From: Holophagaceae bacterium | Lineage (GTDB): Bacteria; Acidobacteriota; Holophagae; Holophagales; Holophagaceae | NCBI GenBank assembly: GCA_025361205.1 | Contig: JANYAS010000156.1 | Location: 1 to 64,000 of the forward strand | Direction: 5' to 3' | Length of the DNA: 64,000 nucleotides | In this document: one piece after another, positions 45,970 to 53,405 of the stretch | How positions within the stretch are numbered: the first letter of the stretch is position 1 | How the letters are laid out: every line of letters starts with the position of its first letter | Position numbers and translations under genes: made by a program | Notes under the pieces: model-generated | Told to the model about the DNA's origin: nothing | Seen by the model: the letters and a program-made list of their open reading frames with translations, nothing else | Databases searched by the model: none

Positions 45970-46070
45970 TCGATACGGAATAGCCTGGGTTGAATTCGCC
46001 ATTCCGTTACGGCCGCTGATGCCGTTCTCGCGATTTCCGAGGCGGGTTGTTTTATTTCGACGGCCTAGTG
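45970..46070. repeat. 101-bp repeat element, copy 2
   Basis: Ungapped alignment to 29646-29746, with the block TGAATTCGCCATTCCGTTAC and the GGGTTGTTTTATT end best conserved. The stop codon of the small gene at 46065 lies at the same offset (95) as that of flgE in copy 1. The rest of the 192-base gap between the two small genes holds nothing else clear. Confidence 0.85.
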
Positions 46071-46187
46071 GAGCATCGCCGTGGCGGGCCAGAAGAGCCA
46101 GGCGACAAGGGCGCCCACCAGGATCAGCAGCCAATCCAGCGCAGTGGATTGGCCGAGATCAAGGTCGCGTCGGGAATGGGCGGCCAT
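46065..46187 (-). CDS. Small single-span membrane protein (40 residues)
   Basis: A 40-codon frame MAAHSRRDLDLGQSTALDWL continuing into a hydrophobic helix LILVGALVAWLFWPATAMLH. A full AAAGGAGG lies before the ATG. It shares the plan and the L/A-DWLL start of the helix with the protein at 45741, about 190 bases downstream on the same strand, so duplication is likely. It begins about 90 bases after the glmS stop on the same strand. Confidence 0.65.
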   Translation of the reverse strand: MAAHSRRDLDLGQSTALDWLLILVGALVAWLFWPATAMLH

Positions 46188-46277
46188 GGCAGCCTCCTTT
46201 GGGGAGCCCCTGTCCACCTTTCAGCTTCGTCCGCGATGGACCTCCCGCTGTGAATTCTTAGAAAATTCGGCTCCCCG

Positions 46278-48110
46278 CTATTCCACGGTCACCGATTTCG
46301 CCAGGTTGCGGGGCTGGTCCACATCGCAGCCGCGCAGGACTGCGATGTGGTAGGCCAGCAGCTGCAGGGGGACGGCGTAGACGATGGGGGTGAGCCAGGG
46401 ATGAACGGCGGGGAGCTCCAGCACATCCTCGGCGATGCTGGACAAGCCCGTGTCCCCCTCGGTGACCAGGGCCAGGATGCGGCCATCCCGGGCGGCGGCT
46501 TCCTGGAGGTTGCTGAGGGTCTTTTCCCGGTGGGCATCGCGGGGCATGAGGGCCACCACGGGCAGGGTCTGGTCGATGAGGGCGATGGGGCCGTGTTTCA
46601 TTTCGCCGGCCGGGTAACCCTCGGCGTGGATGTACGAAATTTCCTTCAGTTTCAGGGCGCCTTCCAGGGCGATGGGGTAGCAGGGGCCCCGGCCCAGGTA
46701 CAGGAAATCTGTAGCGTCCTTCCAGCGGTGGGCCCACTGGATGATCTTCGGTTCGAGGGCATTGAGCCGTTCCAGGTGGGCCGGAAGCTCGCGCAGCCCC
46801 TGCAGCAGCTCTTCCTTGAGGACCGGGTCCACCGTGCCTTTGGCTTCGCCCAGTTTGAGGGCCAGCAGAGTGAGCACGGCCAGCTGGGTGGTGAAGGCCT
46901 TGGTGGAGGCCACCCCGATTTCCGGTCCGGCGTGGGTGAACAGCGTGGCCTCGCACTGCCGGGTGGCGGTGGAGCCCATGACGTTGCAGATGGCGAGGGT
47001 GCGTGCGCCCCGCGCGGCGGCTTCCTTCATGGCGGCCAGGGTGTCCGCGGTTTCGCCGCTCTGGGTGATGCCGATGATGAGGGTGCCGGGTTGGATCACC
47101 GGTTCGCGGTAACGGTACTCGCTGGCATAGTCCACTTCCACGGGCACCCGGCTCAACTGCTCGATGAGAAACTTGCCCACCAGGCCGGCGTGCCAGCTGG
47201 TGCCACAGGCCACGATATGGATGCGCGTCAGGTCCGCGAGCTCCTGCGCGGTGAAGGGCAGGTCCAGGGGAATGGCTTCACCGTCCAGGGGGAGCCGGTT
47301 CAGCAGCGTATTGGACAAGGCCTGGGGCTGCTCGAAGATTTCCTTCTGCATGAAGTGCTTGTAGCCCCGCTTTTCCACCGCCACGGGATCATAGGGGATG
47401 GTGTGGACCGTCCGCTGCACTTCGCTACCGTTCATGCGGAAGATTCGGGCGCCCTCGCGAGTGAGTTCGGCCAGGTCCCCGTCCTCCAGGAAGATCACGC
47501 GGCGGGTGTGGGGCAGGAGGGGCACCACATCCGAAGCCAGGAACGTCTCGCCCTCTCCCAGGCCCAGCACCATGGGGGGGCCGCTGCGGGCGGCCAGGAT
47601 GCGGTTGGGGTCCTTGGCATGCAGGCAGGCCAGGGCGTAGATGCCCTTCATGCGGCCCACGGCCTCGCGGAAGGCCTCGGAGAAGGTGCGTCCCCCCTTC
47701 ATCAAGTGGGCCACCATGACGGGGAAGCATTCGGTGTCCGTCTCGGATTGGAAGGTTTCGCCAGCAGCCTTCAGCTCGGCACGCAGTTCGAGAAAATTCT
47801 CGAAGATGCCGTTGTGGACGGCCACCACCTGGCCATCGGCGCTGCAATGGGGGTGGGCATTCTCCTCCGTGGGTCGACCATGGGTGGCCCAGCGGGTGTG
47901 GCCGATCCCCAGGGGACTGGGGTCCGAAAGGTCCACCTTGGCGGCCAGGTTCGCCAGCTTGCCTGAGGCGCGGATGATGCTGAACACCCCGGAGCCAGAG
48001 GCGAGAGCCACTCCCGCGCTGTCGTAGCCCCGGTACTCCAGGCTCTTCAGCCCATCCACCAGGATGCCCACGGCACCCTGCTGTCCGATGTATCCGACGA
48101 TTCCACACAT
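46278..48110 (-). CDS. glmS: Glucosamine--fructose-6-phosphate aminotransferase
   Basis: 610-residue enzyme making glucosamine-6-phosphate from fructose-6-phosphate and glutamine, first step toward UDP-GlcNAc for peptidoglycan and LPS. It begins MCGIVGYIGQQGAVGILVDG with catalytic Cys2, and has LEYRGYDSAGVAL, GHTRWATHGRPTEENAHPH, two SIS domains (ACGTSWHAGLVGKFLIEQLS; GRGPCYPIALEGALKLKEIS) and the C-terminal PRNLAKSVTVE. The ATG at 48110 fits the needed N-terminal cysteine; the eight-codon upstream extension is not used. No glmS ribozyme is recognised upstream. Confidence 0.96.
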   Translation of the reverse strand: MCGIVGYIGQQGAVGILVDGLKSLEYRGYDSAGVALASGSGVFSIIRASGKLANLAAKVDLSDPSPLGIGHTRWATHGRPTEENAHPHCSADGQVVAVHNGIFENFLELRAELKAAGETFQSETDTECFPVMVAHLMKGGRTFSEAFREAVGRMKGIYALACLHAKDPNRILAARSGPPMVLGLGEGETFLASDVVPLLPHTRRVIFLEDGDLAELTREGARIFRMNGSEVQRTVHTIPYDPVAVEKRGYKHFMQKEIFEQPQALSNTLLNRLPLDGEAIPLDLPFTAQELADLTRIHIVACGTSWHAGLVGKFLIEQLSRVPVEVDYASEYRYREPVIQPGTLIIGITQSGETADTLAAMKEAAARGARTLAICNVMGSTATRQCEATLFTHAGPEIGVASTKAFTTQLAVLTLLALKLGEAKGTVDPVLKEELLQGLRELPAHLERLNALEPKIIQWAHRWKDATDFLYLGRGPCYPIALEGALKLKEISYIHAEGYPAGEMKHGPIALIDQTLPVVALMPRDAHREKTLSNLQEAAARDGRILALVTEGDTGLSSIAEDVLELPAVHPWLTPIVYAVPLQLLAYHIAVLRGCDVDQPRNLAKSVTVE

Positions 48111-48259
48111 GGGAGGCTCCCGATGACTGCTCACAACTTAGCGCGGAGTTCGGCAGGATCCAATGTGGTGTCTGCCACCCACCCTGCGGCGGGGAGGCGC
48201 CCACACCCTGTGGCGGATTAGCCTCGCCCCAGCCTAAAGGCCCGCCGCAGTTGCTTCTT

Positions 48260-48372
48260 GAACCGCGAAAACTGGAAACCGCGAAATATGCGAACGGACG
48301 CGAAAAAGAATCCAAGAGGCACCTGGTTCTCCTTTCGCGAGGCCGAAGGCCTTTCGCGCGTTTCGCGGTTCA
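48260..48372. repeat. Intergenic inverted repeat, GCGAAA units
   Basis: In the 259-base gap between fliN and glmS. The left arm 48260-48306 has GAACCGCGAAA, ACCGCGAAATATGCG and ACGCGAAA; the right arm 48331-48372 is the inverse (CTTTCGCG, CTTTCGCGCGTTTCGCGG). The right arm reaches the fliN stop codon at 48370-48372. A further pair of GGCGG-type units (CCACCCTGCGGCGG and ACACCCTGTGGCGG) lies at 48176-48223, nearer to glmS. Confidence 0.85.
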
Positions 48373-49299
48373 CCCCAGGCTGCGGATCCGGGCGGCTCGG
48401 GTGTCGATCTCGGTGATGCGGAAGGCGAAGTTGCCGTCCACCACCACGACCTCGCCCTTGGCGATGAGCTTGCCATTTACGAGCAGTTCCACGGGTGCAT
48501 CGGCGCTGCGGTTCAGTTCGAGGATGGACCCGGGCGTGAGCTTCAGCAATTCGCCCATCTGCATCTCGGTCTGGCCCATGCGCACGACCACGGGCAGCTG
48601 GATGTCCAACAGCAGTTCAAGGTTGCCGGCGTCGTGGGTGGGACCGGTGGCCACCGGAGCCTGGCGAGTCGGGGCGGGGGCGGTGGGGGTGGTGGCCGGG
48701 GCCGCCGCCTGGGCGGGGACGGCGGGCACCTCGCCGAAGCCCAGCTTCCGCTTGAGCTGCTGGAGCAGGAGATCGGGGAACAGGATGTGGATGGTGGTAC
48801 TGAGGGTGTCCTGGGTGGTGGCCAGGGCAATGTCTTGGAAGGAACCCTGGCCCAGGTGCTCGGCGAAGGCGGCCGCTTCGGGCGCGACGGCCAGGATCTC
48901 CACATTGGCGATGGCGAAGGTCTCGCCCGCGAGGTCGGACAGGGTCTGGTTGGCGCTGCCCATAACCTGGTTGAAGGTCTCCGCCAGGGCATCCTTGGAA
49001 TCGCCCACCAATTCATCCGCAGAGGCGCCCTCACCACCCAGCATGAGGTCCACAAGCATGGTGCCTTCCTTCAGGGGGAGGCTGAAGATGAGAGTCCCGC
49101 TCAGGCCCTTCTGGTAGTTCGCCTTCACGAGCACGGCCGTGCCCTCGTGGAGGGCGGCGACGGCGGCGGGTTCCAGTAGCTCACCCGGGGCGGATTTGAG
49201 CTGGAATTCGCGACCGGTGAGCATGGAGAAGACCGAGGCCATGCTTTCGGCGAAAGCGCTGCCGGTCTTCTGGAAGAATTCTGTGTCTCGGGCATCCAT
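48370..49299 (-). CDS. fliN: Flagellar switch protein FliN/FliY with CheC-like domain
   Basis: 309 residues, longer than enterobacterial FliN (137) and built like FliY: an N-terminal CheC-like domain (about 1-195), a Pro/Ala/Thr-rich linker (about 195-225) and a C-terminal SpoA/FliN domain with LLLDIQLPVVVRMGQTEM and GSILELNRSADAPVELLVNG. The CheC/FliY phosphatase pattern E-x-x-N is present in LAETFNQVMGSANQTL, so it may also dephosphorylate CheY-P. It is the last gene of the flhA operon, three bases after fliM. Confidence 0.9.
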   Translation of the reverse strand: MDARDTEFFQKTGSAFAESMASVFSMLTGREFQLKSAPGELLEPAAVAALHEGTAVLVKANYQKGLSGTLIFSLPLKEGTMLVDLMLGGEGASADELVGDSKDALAETFNQVMGSANQTLSDLAGETFAIANVEILAVAPEAAAFAEHLGQGSFQDIALATTQDTLSTTIHILFPDLLLQQLKRKLGFGEVPAVPAQAAAPATTPTAPAPTRQAPVATGPTHDAGNLELLLDIQLPVVVRMGQTEMQMGELLKLTPGSILELNRSADAPVELLVNGKLIAKGEVVVVDGNFAFRITEIDTRAARIRSLG

Positions 49300-49302
49300 G
49301 AT

Positions 49303-50319
49303 TCACCCTTCCGACCGGCTGCCGGTCACTTGGAATACGCGTTTCCCGTTGGGGTTCAGGGCCACCAGGCCCAGGAAGCGAGGAATGCCGTCCACGCACA
49401 GGTCAAGCTCGGCGTCGAAGCGCTTGGTCAGCGGGATGAGGTCGCCTGCCTTGAGCTGGAGCAACTCCTCCATGCTGAGGCTAGTGCCCTGGATCTCGGC
49501 CGCGGCCTCCATGGGGCAGCGTTTGAGGCTGGCCATGAGCAGGCGGGCTTCCTCGTAGGTGGAGGACTTCTTATAGCCCGTGAACATTTCCTGGTCGAAC
49601 TTGTTGGAGATGGGCTCGAGGATGATGCTCGGGATGGCCAGGTTGATCATGCCGCTCACGGGGCCCATCTTCACCTCGAACACCACCAGGAGGACCACCT
49701 CGTTGGGCGCCACGATCTGGATGAGCTGGGGGCTCGTTTCCCGGGCCTGAATGCGGAAGTCCAGGTCCACGATGCCCCGCCAGGATTCCCGCATGTCCTC
49801 CAGCAGCAGCTTGAGGATGCCGTCGAAGATGCTCTGCTCGATGTCGGTCATGGTCCGCAGGACCTTCAGTGGCTCGCCGGGACCGCCCAGCATCTTGTCG
49901 ATGATGGGGAACACCAGGGTGGGGTTGACCTCCAGGGCCAGGGCCCCTTCCAGGGGCTTGATGGAGATGGCGTTGAAGCAGGTGGGATCGGGCACGGACA
50001 GCAGGAATTCCTGGTAGCTGAGCTGCTCGACGCTCACCAGGTTCACTTCCGTGATGGTCCGCAGGTAGGCGCTCAGGGAACTGGAGAAATTCCGGGCGAA
50101 GCGGTCGTGCATGAAGTGAAGCGACCGCATCTGCTCGCGGCTGACCCGGTCGGGACGGCGGAAGTTGTAGAGGGTGACCTTGCGCTGAACCTGGGCTTTT
50201 TTTGCCTGGGATGTTGCTCCGCTTCGCTCCCCCGCCCCGGTGGCCGAGGGCTTCCCGGCCGGCTTGGTGTGGGACTTAAGTAGCGCGTCTACTTCCTCTT
50301 GGCTCAGGATTTTGGCCAT
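49303..50319 (-). CDS. fliM: Flagellar motor switch protein FliM
   Basis: 338-residue C-ring subunit. It begins MAKILSQEEVDALLKS (CheY-P binding segment), then VTLYNFRRPDRVSREQMRSL, the GGPGEP-like MLGGPGEPLKV motif of the CheC-like core, and a C-terminal SpoA domain with GTSLSMEELLQLKAGDLIPL. It receives CheY-P and reverses the motor. fliA ends three bases upstream. Confidence 0.96.
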   Translation of the reverse strand: MAKILSQEEVDALLKSHTKPAGKPSATGAGERSGATSQAKKAQVQRKVTLYNFRRPDRVSREQMRSLHFMHDRFARNFSSSLSAYLRTITEVNLVSVEQLSYQEFLLSVPDPTCFNAISIKPLEGALALEVNPTLVFPIIDKMLGGPGEPLKVLRTMTDIEQSIFDGILKLLLEDMRESWRGIVDLDFRIQARETSPQLIQIVAPNEVVLLVVFEVKMGPVSGMINLAIPSIILEPISNKFDQEMFTGYKKSSTYEEARLLMASLKRCPMEAAAEIQGTSLSMEELLQLKAGDLIPLTKRFDAELDLCVDGIPRFLGLVALNPNGKRVFQVTGSRSEG

Positions 50320-50322
50320 GGC

Positions 50323-51246
50323 TTATCCTTCGATGTGCTTCTCCGAGAGCTTGCCCCGGAGTCGCAGCATGGCCTTGGTATGCAATTGGGATACCCGGGA
50401 CTCGGTAATGTTCAGGAGCGTCCCGATTTCCTTCATGGTCAGCTCGTCGAAATAGTAGAGCTGGACGACGAATTTCTCCTTCTTCGGCAGCATTTCCATT
50501 GCGATGCGGAGGATGTCCTTGATCTCGGAGGCCTGGAAGAGCTGGTGGGGATCCTCCGCGTCCGGGTCGGCAACGAAGCTGATGATGCTCTCGCCTTCGC
50601 CATCCTCGCCCACCTCGATGAAGGTGCCGAGGGTGACGCCTTTCAGGTCATCCAGATTCTTATGCAGTTCCTCCAAGGGAATGCCCAGGTGCCCCGCCAC
50701 TTCCTCGTCCGTGGCGGCTCGGCCCATCTGCTGCTCGAGCTGGTGGTAGGAGCCCTCGATGTCCTTCTTCTTGCGGCGCAGGCTGCGGGGCACCCAGTCC
50801 AGATCCCTCAGGCCGTCGAGGATGGCCCCCTTGACCCGGAGTTCGGCATAGGTCTTGAACTTGATGTTGCGCGCGGGCTCGAATTTCTCGATGGCATCCA
50901 TGAGGCCCAGGATGCCGCTGTTGATGAGGTCGTCCAGCTCCACGTGGGCGGGCAGCCGCGACGCGATGCGGTGGGCCACGAACTTCACCAGGGGCACATA
51001 ATCCTTGATGATCTGCTCGCGGTTGTTGCGGTCGAAGGGTTCCGGCGGTTCGGCGGATGCCGTGGCCGAGGGAGGGGTTTGCAATGTGGGAGGCGCAAGA
51101 AAAGGCAGGGGAGCTTTTCCGTAGGCTTTCGCCGCTGCGAGGGCGGCCCAGGGTCGAAGCGCCACCGGCGCCGACTCGACGACCCGAAGAGCCTCGCCGC
51201 TGAGGGGAAGGCCGGGGACGGGGGGGTGATCCGGATTGAAGGGCAT
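50323..51246 (-). CDS. fliA: Flagellar sigma factor FliA (sigma-28)
   Basis: 307-residue sigma factor of the FliA/WhiG type. Region 2 runs DYVPLVKFVAHRIASRLPAH, with DDLINSGILGLMDAIEKFEP and FKTYAELRVKGAILDGLRDL; region 3 and region 4 (LPKKEKFVVQLYYFDELTMK, ITESRVSQLHTKAM) are intact. About 70 N-terminal residues, Pro/Ala-rich, have no counterpart in usual FliA (about 240 residues). They could be a true extension or the start may lie further downstream, though no better start with a ribosome site is obvious. Confidence 0.93.
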   Translation of the reverse strand: MPFNPDHPPVPGLPLSGEALRVVESAPVALRPWAALAAAKAYGKAPLPFLAPPTLQTPPSATASAEPPEPFDRNNREQIIKDYVPLVKFVAHRIASRLPAHVELDDLINSGILGLMDAIEKFEPARNIKFKTYAELRVKGAILDGLRDLDWVPRSLRRKKKDIEGSYHQLEQQMGRAATDEEVAGHLGIPLEELHKNLDDLKGVTLGTFIEVGEDGEGESIISFVADPDAEDPHQLFQASEIKDILRIAMEMLPKKEKFVVQLYYFDELTMKEIGTLLNITESRVSQLHTKAMLRLRGKLSEKHIEG

Positions 51247-51254
51247 CCTGGTTC

Positions 51255-52124
51255 CTAGATGGGGTCTTCAGAGGCGAGCTGCCTCCAGAATGACGCAAAG
51301 CCGTCAGGCTGCAAGGATACGCGACTCAGCAATTGGCGGGCGAGGGCCTGGAAGGCCAGCGTGGCCGGGCACCGGGGGTAGAGGTCCACCACCCCCCGCT
51401 GCTGGCGCACGGCCTGCAGGATGTGGGGATCGTTGGGAATCAACCCCAGCACGTTGAGTCGTTTCCCCAGGAAGCGTTCCGTGGCGGCCTGCAGCTGGTC
51501 CACGGTCTCTTGGGCCTCGTCTGGGTTCTGGCCGTTATTCACCAGCAGCCACAGCGGCTTCGACGCCTCGCGGAGGTGCAGGATCTTCACCATGGCATAG
51601 GCGTCCACCAGGCTCGTGGGTTCCGGGGTGGTCACCAGGATGACCTCCTGGGCCGCCATCAGTAGCTTCAGGACGGAATCGTGGATGCCCGCGGCGGTGT
51701 CGATGAGCAGCCAGTCGGCCGTTTCCGCCACGCGCTGCAGCCCCTGGATCAGCCGCAGTTCGCTCATGGTATCGAGGCGGGTCAACTCCTGGATGCCGCT
51801 GCTGGCGGGGATGATGCGGATGCCCATGGGGCCATCCAGCAAGATTTCCTCCAATACCTTCTCGCCCCGCAGCACGTGCTCCAGGGTGAACTGCGGGGAC
51901 AGGCCGAGGAGGATGTCCAGGTTGGCCAGCCCGAAGTCCGCATCCATGACCACCACCCGCTCGCCCAACTGGGCCAGAGAGAGGGCGAGACCCGCCACGA
52001 CGTTCGTCTTGCCGACGCCCCCCTTGCCAGAGGTGATGGCCAGCACCCGGGCGGCGAACAGGGGGGCTTCGGGGCGCTGACCCTGGGCCAGGGTGCGGAG
52101 CCGGGCTGCCTGATCGTTATTCAT
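51255..52124 (-). CDS. flhG: Flagellar number regulator FlhG (MinD-like)
   Basis: 289-residue P-loop ATPase of the MinD/ParA type. The deviant Walker A is ITSGKGGVGKTNVVAGLA, with Walker B VVVMDADFGLANLDILLG and the conserved LLIDTAAGIHDSVL. FlhG (YlxH/FleN) controls number and placement of flagella together with FlhF. The start overlaps the flhF stop by four bases (ATGA). Confidence 0.95.
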   Translation of the reverse strand: MNNDQAARLRTLAQGQRPEAPLFAARVLAITSGKGGVGKTNVVAGLALSLAQLGERVVVMDADFGLANLDILLGLSPQFTLEHVLRGEKVLEEILLDGPMGIRIIPASSGIQELTRLDTMSELRLIQGLQRVAETADWLLIDTAAGIHDSVLKLLMAAQEVILVTTPEPTSLVDAYAMVKILHLREASKPLWLLVNNGQNPDEAQETVDQLQAATERFLGKRLNVLGLIPNDPHILQAVRQQRGVVDLYPRCPATLAFQALARQLLSRVSLQPDGFASFWRQLASEDPI

Positions 52125-53395
52125 TCGGCCTCCTTCAGGGTGGCGGGGAGGATGAGGTCGGCCACCCGCCGGCTGGTGGCCAGTTCCAGGGCGTCGGGCA
52201 CTTCCTGGCCCGTGCCCAGGTAGCTGAGGGGCCGTTTGACGCGGGCGAGGGTGCTGAGGATGGGGCCGTAGGTGGAGGTCTCGTCAAGCTTGGTGAAGAG
52301 CAGGCGGGTGGGGTGCAGTGGCTCGTATCGGGCCGCGATCTCGGTCAGGTCGCGGGGCTTGGTGGTGGCGGACAGCACCAGGTGGGTCTCCACGTCCGGC
52401 AGTTCCTCCAGCAGGAGCCGCAGCTGGCCCAGGGTTTCCGTGTCCTTTGGGCTGTGGCCGGGGGTGTCGATGAGGACCAGCGTGCGGTCCTGGTAGAAGC
52501 GCAGGGCGCTGCGGAGATCCTCCACCGTGAGGGCCACGTGCAGGGGCACCTGGAGGATCTGCGCGTACTGCTGGAGCTGGTCCACGGCCGCCATGCGATA
52601 GGTGTCCAGGGTGACCAGGGCCACCTTCTGGTGGAGCTTCAGCTGGGCGTAGGCGGCCAGCTTGGCGATGGTGGTGGTCTTGCCCACGCCCGTGGGCCCC
52701 ACCAGGGCAGCCACCCGCAGCTTGCCGGGATCGAGCTGGATGGGTGGGGCCACGGGGATGAAGTCGGCGATGACGCGGCGCAGGAAGAGGCGGGCCCGCT
52801 CCGGATCCACGGCCCCGGCGGCGCCGTCGCCGTCCTGGTCTGTGAGGGCGCGCTGGGCGTACTCGCAAAGCCTCAGCGCGATGAGGGGCTCCACGTCGTT
52901 GGCGACGAGATCGCCGTACATTTCCAGCAGGCTCGGCGGCAGGTGGAGCTGGGCGGGGGGCATGCCCTGGCGCTGGATGCGGCTCAGCAGCGCCTTCATC
53001 TGATCCAGCTCTTTCAGGATCGAGGCGTTGCGCGAGTCATTGTCTTTCAAGGCCGCCACGGCCCCCTTGATCTCCAGCAGTTCCCGGCGCAGCGGCTGGA
53101 GGTCCATGGGCGGCGCGGGAGGCGTGGGTGGGCCAGGCACCCGGGCGGGCCGGGGGGCCGGTGGGACGCCCAAGGGGGCCCGCAGGCCGTACGTGAGGGG
53201 AGGCCCGCCCGCGGCCATGGGCAGGGCTTCGTCCACGGCAGCCGTGACCTCGATGATGGCTTCCTCGCCCAGGCCCAGGGCTGCGGGGCGGCGCCGGGTC
53301 CGCGTGGATAAGATGAAGGCCTCTTCGCCCATCTCCTTCTTCACGATGTCCAAGGCGTCCTGCATGGATCCGGCTTCGAAGGTCTTCACGCGCAT
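52121..53395 (-). CDS. flhF: Flagellar biosynthesis GTPase FlhF
   Basis: 424-residue SRP-type GTPase. The N-terminal basic part starts MRVKTFEAGSMQDALDIVKK and is followed by a Pro-rich linker; the NG domain has G1 VGPTGVGKTTTIAKLAAYA, LVTLDTYRMAAVDQLQQYAQ and the TKLDETSTYG guanine-binding motif. FlhF recruits early flagellar proteins to the site of assembly. flhA ends 10 bases upstream. Confidence 0.96.
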   Translation of the reverse strand: MRVKTFEAGSMQDALDIVKKEMGEEAFILSTRTRRRPAALGLGEEAIIEVTAAVDEALPMAAGGPPLTYGLRAPLGVPPAPRPARVPGPPTPPAPPMDLQPLRRELLEIKGAVAALKDNDSRNASILKELDQMKALLSRIQRQGMPPAQLHLPPSLLEMYGDLVANDVEPLIALRLCEYAQRALTDQDGDGAAGAVDPERARLFLRRVIADFIPVAPPIQLDPGKLRVAALVGPTGVGKTTTIAKLAAYAQLKLHQKVALVTLDTYRMAAVDQLQQYAQILQVPLHVALTVEDLRSALRFYQDRTLVLIDTPGHSPKDTETLGQLRLLLEELPDVETHLVLSATTKPRDLTEIAARYEPLHPTRLLFTKLDETSTYGPILSTLARVKRPLSYLGTGQEVPDALELATSRRVADLILPATLKEAE

Positions 53396-53405
53396 ACAGC
53401 ATCCT

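Noticed and set aside
48111..48369. Possible glmS ribozyme in the gap upstream of glmS
   Set aside because: The gap holds GCGAAA inverted repeats and GGCGG units; I cannot find the conserved ribozyme core or its pairing scheme.
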